Assembly: GCF_034424315.1 (NCBI RefSeq)
Contig: NZ_CP139972.1
Coordinates: 6,332,501 to 6,396,500 of the forward strand
DNA length: 64,000 nt
From: Chitinophaga sancti
GTDB taxonomy: Bacteria; Bacteroidota; Bacteroidia; Chitinophagales; Chitinophagaceae
Direction: 5' to 3'
In this document: positions 37,317 through 46,683 of the stretch, piece after piece
Numbering within the stretch: the first letter of the stretch is position 1
Layout: the number at the start of each line of letters is the position of its first letter
Made by a program: the position numbers and the translations under genes
Notes under the pieces: model-generated
Seen by the model: only the letters and a program-made list of their open reading frames with translations
The model's database searches: none
What the model was told of the DNA's origin: nothing

Positions 37317-40300
37317 TTAAGCCATGATCAGTACCTGGCTTTCATTGCCATATTTCAGCTCATTTACAAAGAGCTCCATGCCTTCCTGCAGGGGAATAAG
37401 CGCAATGCCCCTGCGTTCATATTCCCTTTCCAGCGCCGGCGATACCATGCCGGTACCTTTCCACGGACCCCAGTTGATAGCAGTTACCTTGCCTTTGATG
37501 GTATTGCGCAACTCCCATGCATAGCGGTCCATTACACTATTGGCCGCTGCATAGTCAGTTTGACCACGGTTACCATAAGCAGATGCGACGCTGGAGAAGA
37601 AGATGACAAACTGTACATCCGGGCGAAGCTGCTCCGCCAGTATCCTGAGTGGTGTTACCTTGGTCGTGTACACACGTTCAAAGGATTCAGAAGTCTTTTG
37701 CTGGAAGAGTTTATCCTCCAGCAAACCCGCACCATGTACAACACCGTCAATGCAGCCATAATCCTTGTATACCTGTGTGATGAGCTGACTGAGCGCCTGT
37801 TCATTGCGGAGGTCAAGTGAACGGTAGGTGACGAGCGCTCCATTCTTTTCGAGCGCTTGTATGGTCTGTAAGATCTGGTTCGCCTTGTGGATCTCTGCCG
37901 CTCTCTTTTCGATCTCTGCAGGTTTAGTAAATTGTCCTTCGGCTATCAGTTGTTGCTTGATCGCATCTTTACTGGTTAAAGATGCATATTGTGATGAAAC
38001 CGTATTGCGTGGATCGGCGGATCGGCCTACCAGTATGTAATTACAAGGATAGTCTTTCGCAAAGCGGATCATCAGTTCGGCAGTAATACCCTGTGCTCCG
38101 CCTAGCACCAGTACCACACTGTTCTTATCCAATTGCAATTGCGAAGTATCACCGGCTGGTAACTGTGAAGGAATCAGGTTGTAAGTATGCCTGTTACCGT
38201 TATGATAGATCACTTCTGCCGGTTCATCAGGATGCAGGATCTCGTCTATGATCATGCCCGGGATGCGATCAGCGGGGAACTGCCCGGTGAGCGTAATGCT
38301 ACGGCATTTGGTAGTCTCCCATTCCTTGTCCAGGCTTTTCAGGAAGCCGGGATAACCCTGTACACTGCGCAGGTCTTTGGCATCACCATTCAGTACACCA
38401 GAGATGGCATAGACCCATTTTGCTTTATCAGGATTGAGTTTTTTGATGGTGTCAAATGCAGCCAGGATACCAGGTCTGCCGGGGGCTGTGAGGAGGTCGG
38501 GAATAATAAGGCCATCATAATCATCTAAAGGTTCATTCCCTTTTATAATATTTGCCCGCGCACCTTTTTCCAGCAGCAAACTTTGTAAAGTAACCGGTAA
38601 TGCACTACCATCATCCATAATAGCAAATAGTGCGTCTTTAAGAGTTACAGCCTGTTGCGCAAAAGAAGAAGGTGTCAGAGAAAAGCACAACCTTGACAGA
38701 CTTGCTGCTGTAGCTGCCGCCATGGCATTCGCTGTATGGTACACCGGGATAGTACCAGCGGTTTCCTGGACTGCCTTAGCGCCCGCATTATCCGCCATCC
38801 AGCGCAGTAATCCATTCAATGTCTTAATCCCTGCCAGTGCTTCTGTCTTATCCTCTCCATGCTGAGAGAAGCTGCCAATCCGTATTCTCAATTCACCCAA
38901 TATTTCCATTCGCTTGATAGAATCAATACTGAGATCAGCTTCCAGGTCCAGGTCCATACCCAGCATATCAGCGGGATAACCGGTTTTTTCACTGACAGTG
39001 AGCAGGAGGATATTTTTAATTTCATTTTCTGATAATGCGGCAGATGCCTGCGCGGTTGCTGCTGGAATTGCATGCTGCAGCGATACACCTCCTGTATCCG
39101 TTAGTGCCTGTGCATCTACATTTTCAGCAATCCACTGTAACAAACCATTCAGTGTTTTGATCCCTGCCAGTTGTTCTACAACCGCCTCGTCTGATTTACC
39201 ACTTGCTGCAAAGCCACCCATCTGGGTACGGAGCTCACCAATGATTTCCATCCGCTTGATAGAGTCAATGCTCAGATCAGCTTCCAGGTCCATTTCAAGA
39301 CCGAGCATTTCATGTGGATAACCAGTTTTTTCACTGACTACTTCGATGAGGATGCGTTTGGTGTCTTTCTTCGCAGGCGCAGGAGTGTACGCTGGTGCTG
39401 CCACAGGAACAGGAACCGGAGCTTGATGCGCAGCCGCACCAGGAGCCGGCACTAACCCGGCATTTGCCACAGGTGCAGCATAAGAAACCGCTGGTGTATG
39501 CCCCAGGTACCCCAGGATCACATCTCTCTGTGCCTGCACTAACAATTTCACACTGTTCAGATATTCCTGTACCATGTGCTCCGCATTCCCGGACGGTGCT
39601 ACAACTACCGGTGCAGTTCCTATATTCAACTTCAATGGCTGCAACACCGGCATAGCCCCATGCGCAGGCAATTTACCCACGGTTGGCACTGCCATATGAC
39701 CATTCACCAGCCACACCGTAGCACTCTTTTTATACTGCGCCGGATTATCCAGATCCAATACCTGGGGATCTCTGCCGTCAAATAACTTCTCCAGGCGAAT
39801 AGCTCTGCCCGTACTGATATATTTCGCCAGGGTATTCAACAAATGCGTAATTGCATTCGGAGTCTTATCTTCTGTATGTAAAATCAGCGTTTCCTTGCCC
39901 AGTGTCGCTTTCGCCAGGTTACTCAACACCTTACCCGGACCTGCCTCAATAAACACCCGTGCCCCTGCTGCATACATCTGCTCTACTTCTTCTGCAAACA
40001 ATACCGGTTGTACAATATGCGCTGCCAGTCGTTCCCTGATCTCCGCAGGTTGTGTAGGATACAACTGCGCCGTTGTATTTGACCATACCGGAATGGATAA
40101 TGAAGCAAACTCCACATCCTTGATCGCGGCTGCATACAAGGCTTTCGCACCTGCTATCACCGGGCTATGAAACGCACAGGCTACTTCCATCTGTTTGTAA
40201 GTGATCTTCGCTTCTTTCAGCCGAACCATGAGCACCTCCATATCAGCCGTCTTACCAGCCAAAGCCCATTGTGTTGGAGAATTATGATTCACAGGATACA

Positions 40301-43300
40301 CCCCGGATTCAGCACCTACAAATGGTTTCAACACATCTTCCGTACAACTCACTGCGACCATCACACCTTTATCAGCAGCAACAACGCCTCCTAATATGGC
40401 CTTCGCACGCAACTCACTCAGTGGCACCAACTGCGCTGGTGCAAACGCCCCCGCAAAGCACAATGCCGGCAATTCGCCATAACTATGCCCTGCCACCATA
40501 TCAGGTACAATACCCAATGATTGCAGGAACTGCGCCATGGCCAGGTCCACAATCCCCAACACCGGTTGTGCTACCCGTGTATCTTTGATCTGGTCTTTTT
40601 GCAACTGGCTCGCCTCGCTATTAAACACCGCCGGTGGAAACAACACTTTCTCATAGGCAGGGTGTTGTTTCAATAACTGGCGCATCACAGGGAAAGCCAC
40701 AAACAACTCTCTCGCCATATTGATCCGCTGACTACCCTGCCCGGGGAACAGGAATGCCAGCTTACCTTCTACCGGCGCCGTTACATAAATATCCTTTGAG
40801 GTAGCGCCCGCCAATGCCAGATCTACTTTCATCATCAGGTCCTCCCTGCCTGTCGCCACAATAGATAAGGTCACCGGCTCCTGGCTATACACCGCCAGGC
40901 TATAAGCCAGATCCTTCAGCGATATACTGTCATTGTTTTGGAGTATGCTGCTTACCGCTTTCAGCAGCGGCTCACTATTACCTCTGAATACAAATAGTTC
41001 CGCCGGCCATGCCTTCATTGCGGTGCGGTTATCCTGTACACCCGCGTCATTTTCTATCACCGCATGAAAGTTCGTACCGCCAAAACCAAATGCACTGATC
41101 CCCGCTGTCCGCTTATCATCCAGCCACAATCCAGCTTCTGCATTAAACAGGAACGGGCTATTGGCCGGATTATAAAAACTATTCGGTGTCTTCATGTGCA
41201 AGGTCGGTGGCTTGATGCCATGATACACTGACAAGGCTGCTTTGATCAATCCAGCCAGGCCTGCCGCACACTTGGTATGCCCGATCTGCGTCTTTACAGA
41301 CCCCAGGTAGGTCTGCCCGATCACTGCTCCATTTTGTATCAGCATATCAGAGATCGCGCTGATCTCCGTCTTATCACCTACTACCGTACCGGTACCATGT
41401 GCTTCCACCAAACCTACATTGGCAGGCGAGATACCACTCATCTCATATGCACGTTCCAAAGCCTTTACCTGTCCGGCTTTGCGGGGTGCTGTCAACCCCA
41501 GGCTCTTTCCGTCACTACTGCCTCCCACACCTTTTATCACCGCATATATTTTATCGCCATCTCTTTTCGCATCTGCTAATCTTTTCAGCACGATCATCGC
41601 CACACCTTCACCCAATGCAATCCCATCGGCCTCACTGTCAAAAGTTGCACAGCGACCTTTTTTAGACAAGGCATGTGTACTGCTGAACATCAGGTAATCA
41701 TTAATCCCATTATGGAGGTCCGCAGCACCAGCGAGCACCATTTCTGACTTACCCAATACCAGCTCCTGGCAAGCCAGGTCAATTGCAGCCAGCGAAGATG
41801 CACACGCCGCATCCACCGTATAGTTACGACCTCCCAGGTCCAGCCTGTTCGTAATACGACCGGAAATAACGTTCGCCAGTACCCCCGGAAAACTATCTTC
41901 CGTCATCTTTGGCAACACTGCTTTCAGTTCTTCCGGCATCTCGCCCAGGTACTGCCTGTAAGTAGATCTGAATCCATAACTATTCGCCAGGTCAGTGCCT
42001 CCTTCCGCGCCAATGATCACTGATACATCTTCCCCGTTATATTCCTTGCTGCCATACCCGGCATTATCCAGTGCCTGCTTTGCTACCAGCAATGCCAGCA
42101 GCTGGGTAGGATCTATTGCTGCCAGTGACTGTGGCGGAATACCAAACACCATTGGATCGAAGTCAATGCGTGGAATAAAACCACCCCACTTGGAGGGAGA
42201 CATCTCACCATCATTCGAGTTATTATCAAAATACAATTCCTTGTTCCAGCGATCATCCGGTACTTCTGTCACACAGTCTACCCCATTCAATATATTCGCC
42301 CAGAACTCATCGATGTTCTTTGAACCCGGGTAGATACAAGCCATCCCAATGATCGCTACATCCAGTGCTTTCTGGTCAAAAGACAATGGAGCCGGCAACA
42401 CCGCTTTATCAATGATGGCCTGGTTCATGGCAGCTACATCTTCATGCAGCGCATGCATGGTCACCGTTTCATGGCGCATGGCGGCTACCTGGCCGATCAT
42501 ATACATCCCTTCACTCAGCTGTTGTTTCGCGGTTATTTTTACCAGTCCTTCAGCAGTCCTGTCCACACCTTTTGCGGCTATGCGCAGGCGGCCCACGTTC
42601 AGCGATTCCAGTTGCGCCCAGATCTCTTTTTTATCCACATTGGCAGCCGTCAGCTGCTCTTTTTCCTTATTAAAATAATCGGCAAAAGGGGAGTGAAGAC
42701 AGCGGGTTTCATGACCCGGCGCAGTTTCCAGCAATACAGTATGATTATGAGCAATGGCCTGATCCTGGAATTGCTGCAGGATAGCGCCTGTTGCTACAGC
42801 TTCTTCTGTATAGATATACGCAGTACCCATCAGTACGCCCACCTTTGCACCTTTTGTTGCGAGGGGGGCTGCCATCACACCAATAAACGCTGTGGACAAT
42901 GCATCATGAATACCACCGGCAAAGAATATACTGAATTGCCCGGCACTTTCTTCCTGCAATAACCTGTCAATCTGTTTCTCCCAAAGCACAAAGCTGGACA
43001 GGGGGCCAACATGTCCTCCGCATTCGCGGCCTTCAAACACAAATTTCCTGGCCCCTTCTTTAATAAACATATCCAGCAGGGAAGCTGAGGGTACATGCAG
43101 GAAAGACTGGATACCCTGCTGCTCCAGCGCTTTGGCCTGGGAGGGGCGGCCACCGGCTATGAGCACAAATGGCGGTTTTTCCTCCAGTATGTAAGCAGTC
43201 TGCTCATCTCTCAGCTCCTGCGGTGCAAAACCCAGTATACCCACACCCCAGGTTTTGTCACCCGCAAGTTGTTTGGTTTCGCGGATCAGGTTACGTGCTG

Positions 43301-44297
43301 AATCGCCTTTCAATAAAGACAGGGCTACGAATGGTAGTGCACCTGCATGGGCTACCGCCGCAGCAAAAGCGGGTACGTCGCTCACACGTGTCATAGGCCC
43401 CTGTGCAATGGGATAGGTAATATTCAGTGCCTTCGCCAGTGCATTATTCGGACTAATGACAGGCTGCGTTTGTGCCTGCCTGATATGCCCACTGATAGCG
43501 TGGTGCATACCGGTGATCAATCTGCCTAATTTCTTATATCGCTTTACGAGATCGGTTGAAATAGCAATGTCCTGACCCAGCGGCAAATAAGCCTTATCCA
43601 GGTCCAGGCCACCTAGCAAGGGCTCCAGTTCAGCCATGGTTGCGTGCTCCGGCAGCTCCGGGGAATTGGGGCGTACCAGCACACGGTAGTGATCAATGAT
43701 ACGGGTTTCATTACCATTGAGTTTCTCGCATACGTTTTTTAATGATTTAGGGGCAGTACATTCAGGGAAGAGTACCAGTTGACTGTCCAGTACCACACCT
43801 GCTGCGCCGGTGGCTATAAGGGCTGCTGTAGTGTGAATGCCGATGCCTCCCTGTACATATATTTGAGCATCGGGCATTGTTTTTACTACCTGTTGAAAAA
43901 GGATGTAAGATGATTCATCACCCGTTTTACCTCCACTTTCATTTCCTTTGAGGATGATGGCATCAGCTTTCTCTTTCTTTGCCAGCCTCGCTTCAGCAAG
44001 GCTATGTACCTGGTAAAATAGTTGAACGCGCTTTGGCAGTTTTAATTTCATTCCATAGGGTGCTATTACCAGCGTAACCTGTTCAGGAAGGGAAAGATCT
44101 GAAATGGTAGCATGCATGATGCATACCCCGAATGGTTGTGGCTGTTGTTGCGCCAGCTCAGACAACGCCTGTTCCGCAATGTGTCTGTTACGTCCTAAGT
44201 GAAGCACAGGAAAGGCTTTCGCTTGCGCCAAAGAGAGGGCCAGGTGGACGTCAGGGCTTTCGAACGGGGTGATCCCGATAATTGTAGACATATTCAT
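37317..44297 (-). CDS. PfaA-like synthase: FMN-barrel domain-KS-AT-ACP-ACP-KR
   Basis: A 2326-aa protein, first in the operon. Residues 1-640 form a nitronate-monooxygenase/PfaD-like TIM-barrel region with YPIAQGPMTRVSD and GRECGGHVGP. The ketosynthase (about 660-1090) has DAACASS near 833, EAHGTGT and IGHTKCAAG. The acyltransferase (about 1190-1480) has PGQGSQ, GHSYGE (Ser near 1273) and FHSP. Two nearly identical ACPs have DLSIDSIKRME (Ser near 1680 and 1790). The ketoreductase (about 2060-2326) has a degenerate nucleotide loop GGAQGIT and YAAAN near 2252. KS-AT-tandem ACP-KR is the order in PfaA of PUFA synthases. The fused FMN barrel could supply enoyl reduction in cis, as PfaD does in trans (inference). 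Confidence 0.9.
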   Translation of the reverse strand: MNMSTIIGITPFESPDVHLALSLAQAKAFPVLHLGRNRHIAEQALSELAQQQPQPFGVCIMHATISDLSLPEQVTLVIAPYGMKLKLPKRVQLFYQVHSLAEARLAKKEKADAIILKGNESGGKTGDESSYILFQQVVKTMPDAQIYVQGGIGIHTTAALIATGAAGVVLDSQLVLFPECTAPKSLKNVCEKLNGNETRIIDHYRVLVRPNSPELPEHATMAELEPLLGGLDLDKAYLPLGQDIAISTDLVKRYKKLGRLITGMHHAISGHIRQAQTQPVISPNNALAKALNITYPIAQGPMTRVSDVPAFAAAVAHAGALPFVALSLLKGDSARNLIRETKQLAGDKTWGVGILGFAPQELRDEQTAYILEEKPPFVLIAGGRPSQAKALEQQGIQSFLHVPSASLLDMFIKEGARKFVFEGRECGGHVGPLSSFVLWEKQIDRLLQEESAGQFSIFFAGGIHDALSTAFIGVMAAPLATKGAKVGVLMGTAYIYTEEAVATGAILQQFQDQAIAHNHTVLLETAPGHETRCLHSPFADYFNKEKEQLTAANVDKKEIWAQLESLNVGRLRIAAKGVDRTAEGLVKITAKQQLSEGMYMIGQVAAMRHETVTMHALHEDVAAMNQAIIDKAVLPAPLSFDQKALDVAIIGMACIYPGSKNIDEFWANILNGVDCVTEVPDDRWNKELYFDNNSNDGEMSPSKWGGFIPRIDFDPMVFGIPPQSLAAIDPTQLLALLVAKQALDNAGYGSKEYNGEDVSVIIGAEGGTDLANSYGFRSTYRQYLGEMPEELKAVLPKMTEDSFPGVLANVISGRITNRLDLGGRNYTVDAACASSLAAIDLACQELVLGKSEMVLAGAADLHNGINDYLMFSSTHALSKKGRCATFDSEADGIALGEGVAMIVLKRLADAKRDGDKIYAVIKGVGGSSDGKSLGLTAPRKAGQVKALERAYEMSGISPANVGLVEAHGTGTVVGDKTEISAISDMLIQNGAVIGQTYLGSVKTQIGHTKCAAGLAGLIKAALSVYHGIKPPTLHMKTPNSFYNPANSPFLFNAEAGLWLDDKRTAGISAFGFGGTNFHAVIENDAGVQDNRTAMKAWPAELFVFRGNSEPLLKAVSSILQNNDSISLKDLAYSLAVYSQEPVTLSIVATGREDLMMKVDLALAGATSKDIYVTAPVEGKLAFLFPGQGSQRINMARELFVAFPVMRQLLKQHPAYEKVLFPPAVFNSEASQLQKDQIKDTRVAQPVLGIVDLAMAQFLQSLGIVPDMVAGHSYGELPALCFAGAFAPAQLVPLSELRAKAILGGVVAADKGVMVAVSCTEDVLKPFVGAESGVYPVNHNSPTQWALAGKTADMEVLMVRLKEAKITYKQMEVACAFHSPVIAGAKALYAAAIKDVEFASLSIPVWSNTTAQLYPTQPAEIRERLAAHIVQPVLFAEEVEQMYAAGARVFIEAGPGKVLSNLAKATLGKETLILHTEDKTPNAITHLLNTLAKYISTGRAIRLEKLFDGRDPQVLDLDNPAQYKKSATVWLVNGHMAVPTVGKLPAHGAMPVLQPLKLNIGTAPVVVAPSGNAEHMVQEYLNSVKLLVQAQRDVILGYLGHTPAVSYAAPVANAGLVPAPGAAAHQAPVPVPVAAPAYTPAPAKKDTKRILIEVVSEKTGYPHEMLGLEMDLEADLSIDSIKRMEIIGELRTQMGGFAASGKSDEAVVEQLAGIKTLNGLLQWIAENVDAQALTDTGGVSLQHAIPAATAQASAALSENEIKNILLLTVSEKTGYPADMLGMDLDLEADLSIDSIKRMEILGELRIRIGSFSQHGEDKTEALAGIKTLNGLLRWMADNAGAKAVQETAGTIPVYHTANAMAAATAASLSRLCFSLTPSSFAQQAVTLKDALFAIMDDGSALPVTLQSLLLEKGARANIIKGNEPLDDYDGLIIPDLLTAPGRPGILAAFDTIKKLNPDKAKWVYAISGVLNGDAKDLRSVQGYPGFLKSLDKEWETTKCRSITLTGQFPADRIPGMIIDEILHPDEPAEVIYHNGNRHTYNLIPSQLPAGDTSQLQLDKNSVVLVLGGAQGITAELMIRFAKDYPCNYILVGRSADPRNTVSSQYASLTSKDAIKQQLIAEGQFTKPAEIEKRAAEIHKANQILQTIQALEKNGALVTYRSLDLRNEQALSQLITQVYKDYGCIDGVVHGAGLLEDKLFQQKTSESFERVYTTKVTPLRILAEQLRPDVQFVIFFSSVASAYGNRGQTDYAAANSVMDRYAWELRNTIKGKVTAINWGPWKGTGMVSPALEREYERRGIALIPLQEGMELFVNELKYGNESQVLIMA

Positions 44298-45014
44298 ACT
44301 AGGTTATTTTGAGTTGGATAACGGGCATGCCTATACCGGACTACGATCAGCGATTGATCATAGTAATGCTACACCGCGTTCCTGATTATTTTAATATAGC
44401 TATTACGCCCTGGAGCTGCTATGCTGACGTCTGGACATAGCATGTCCATCCTGTTTTCACGAACTGGATTTTTTTCATAACGCAGACTTATTAAAGGCTA
44501 AACGGGCCTGGATCTCACATGAACTAAGTTCTCCTGCTGCAGAAGGTTAAATGGCTGTAAGAGACCCTCGTCTTGCAGCTTTCATATGACAATTCCTGGT
44601 AAAAAATCGATTCCGGTAATGGCTATCCTGACACGGTTATTAATAAAGCCAGGGGGCTTAATTAAACTTCCGTTTACAGACAGGCTGATGCAACAATACA
44701 ATTGATTTTGCATACCCCTGCCGGGTTTCATACTGAGTTCGGGTGGTGGTTTTCATAGACTTTAAAGATATTTGTAGGTAATCTGGTTATTCTGAGATGT
44801 CTCCATGGTTAAGTGTCAGTACAACACCCTCAATGTTATCTTAAAGCTAATGAAATTTCCTTAAAAAAATATAGGGCTTAGCGATGAAATATTGGTTCGT
44901 AACAGGAAATTAATGTTTATCAAACATACTTAATTGAGTAAAGAACGGCGTGCTGCTAAAACAAACAGGTGGCACGGAAACCCATGCCACCTGCGTAAAA
45001 TCATAAACTGATAC
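44298..45014. other. 717-bp intergenic region upstream of the polyketide operon
   Basis: No convincing coding frame and no RNA gene. It must hold the promoter of the 19-kb minus-strand operon. The only minus-strand match to the TAnnTTTG element is the complement of CAAACATA at 44921-44928, without a TTG at proper spacing, so I do not call it. Structured spots are two overlapping hairpins at 44418-44447 (GCTATG with CATAGC, and GGACAT with ATGTCC) and a 9-bp hairpin GCTGTAAGA/TCTTGCAGC at 44554-44579. A long structured leader is possible. Confidence 0.55.
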
Positions 45015-45815
45015 TTAGTAATCTGCAGACATTTTTCCAACGAGCTTATATCCTCTGGAATTGTCTGTGTTAGTGACTTCCTGGTAATACATACCATCGG
45101 GAGAAACGTATAATTGCTGACCATTAATCTCTACTCCTCTGCTACCATTTGGTAGTTGTTCGAGCACTTCCGGATCAGGTGCCGGTGCCGGTTGTTCGTC
45201 CTGTGCTTTACCCGTATCCAATTGTCCGTTTTTACCAACTACCACATATTTTACTTGTTTATCCTGTAGAATCTCCTGGTAGTAAGTACCGTTTTTTTCG
45301 TAGTAAGTATTCCCGTCAATCACCACGGTATTTACCCCATTGGGTAAAACAGGTATCACCACTCCTATTGGAGGATCTACTACCTTGTATTGTTCATGCG
45401 TTGTACCTTCACTTGCATATGGCTGATAGAAGTATCCATCAGCGTAGTAATAAGGCCCCCATGTAGTGTTAAAAGAAAGGAAGCCATAAGGCAGTACATT
45501 CACCACGAAACCAATAGGCATACCGTAATAACGATATGGGCGATAATATGGACGGGGATAATAATGATAAGGAGAGCGGTAATAACCACCACCTGCATAA
45601 AAGCGGGGACCGCCAATCCTGGTACCTACACCAACAGCAATTCTGCCCCCACCGCCGCCAAACGCTACACGACCACCACCACTAAAAGCCACGCGGCCAC
45701 CACCTCCAAATGATACACGGCCACCGCCATGTCCTCTTTGTGCATATGCACTATCCATTGTTGCCACACTTACCAGGGCTATAAGGGTAAGCAACAGGTA
45801 TAACCTGGTCTTCAT
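45015..45815 (-). CDS. secreted glycine-rich repeat protein (DUF6515-like)
   Basis: A 266-aa protein with a signal peptide (MKTRLYLLLTLIALVSVATM ... AYAQ). Several copies of a GGGGRVAF-type repeat follow (about residues 28-66), then a Tyr/Pro/Arg-rich stretch (YYRSPYHYYPRPYYRPYRYY). The C-terminal half has two related small beta modules, one with GNTYYEKNGTYYQEI and one with GQQLYVSPDGMYYQEV, separated by a Pro/Ala linker (PAPAPDPE). Such proteins occur widely in Bacteroidota and are thought to be surface or periplasmic; I know of no established function. It stands alone upstream of the polyketide operon and reads in the same direction. Confidence 0.8.
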   Translation of the reverse strand: MKTRLYLLLTLIALVSVATMDSAYAQRGHGGGRVSFGGGGRVAFSGGGRVAFGGGGGRIAVGVGTRIGGPRFYAGGGYYRSPYHYYPRPYYRPYRYYGMPIGFVVNVLPYGFLSFNTTWGPYYYADGYFYQPYASEGTTHEQYKVVDPPIGVVIPVLPNGVNTVVIDGNTYYEKNGTYYQEILQDKQVKYVVVGKNGQLDTGKAQDEQPAPAPDPEVLEQLPNGSRGVEINGQQLYVSPDGMYYQEVTNTDNSRGYKLVGKMSADY

Positions 45816-45931
45816 TTTGCCTGAATTTAAATATTAGATCGATTTGGATACGCTAAGTTTAACGTTTAAACACGCTTTAACATTTTTTGTGAAGGTAAAT
45901 CCGAAGGGCTTAAATCCCGCTTAAAAAAGCA

Positions 45932-46588
45932 TTAAAACAGCTGATTGCGCAGGATCCTTTTGATCATCTGGATCGTGTTGCGGCTTATTTGTCCCTTATA
46001 CTTATTAAGTATAGCAATTTCCGTGCTACCCTTGCTCAGTTCGTTAACAACCGGCAACCATTTGCTCAGGAATGCCGAATTGGGGGTACGATATTTCAGC
46101 AGGCGGCGTACTGTTTCTATAACCGCTTTAGGTACAGTGCCTTCGTGGAGTTCAAATACTTCGTCCGTACTCAGGCCCAGATCAATGTCCTGTGCTACAC
46201 GGCTATAATCCTGCAGGTATTTTTCGTTGGCTTCCATTACCTGCAATAAGGGATCTTCGCTGTAGCGGATCTGTCCATATTGTTTGGCTTGTTTATGTAT
46301 ACGGCTAAGTGCGTAATTGCGGGCTACATTGTCACAAATAATGAGGTCGGAGGGCTGGAGTTCGAACCATTCACCTTTTACCCTTTTATGCTGAAAAATA
46401 ACATGCAGACATTCTTCAAGGTCATCCATATTAGCAGCAGGATATTGGCGGATTACACGGAACATAACGGGCAGGTGAGTATGATAGGAAGAAAGCCTTT
46501 TTTGCAGGTCATGGGTTTTCCCAATCTTGTAAAGGTTTTTCCCTGTATTGATTATATAAACACACTTACCAATGAGGACTTGTTCCAT
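45932..46588 (-). CDS. GIY-YIG nuclease-family protein (T5orf172-like)
   Basis: A 218-aa protein. The N-terminal domain (about 8-95) has the GIY-YIG pattern, VYIINTGKNLYKIGKTHDLQKRL, with the conserved Tyr, Gly and Arg, and GEWFEL as the probable distal Glu. This is the T5orf172/MUG113 subgroup, found in phages and in chromosomes. The C-terminal half is helical and basic at its end (IQMIKRILRNQLF) and may bind DNA. It is divergent from the aldo/keto reductase with 95 nt between. It may be a phage-derived or DNA-processing gene; no phage genes surround it. Confidence 0.8.
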   Translation of the reverse strand: MEQVLIGKCVYIINTGKNLYKIGKTHDLQKRLSSYHTHLPVMFRVIRQYPAANMDDLEECLHVIFQHKRVKGEWFELQPSDLIICDNVARNYALSRIHKQAKQYGQIRYSEDPLLQVMEANEKYLQDYSRVAQDIDLGLSTDEVFELHEGTVPKAVIETVRRLLKYRTPNSAFLSKWLPVVNELSKGSTEIAILNKYKGQISRNTIQMIKRILRNQLF

Positions 46589-46683
46589 AGTGACAGAATG
46601 ACAATCCGAGGTTCTATCTGCAAAATGTAGAATTTTTTTTAATAATGGTGCTATTTTTTTGCAGGGGCCTTTAATTTAGTAGG

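Noticed and set aside
44921..44928. Minus-strand TAnnTTTG match as promoter of the polyketide operon
   Set aside because: There is no TTG at 19-21 nt spacing, and it is over 600 nt from the start codon.
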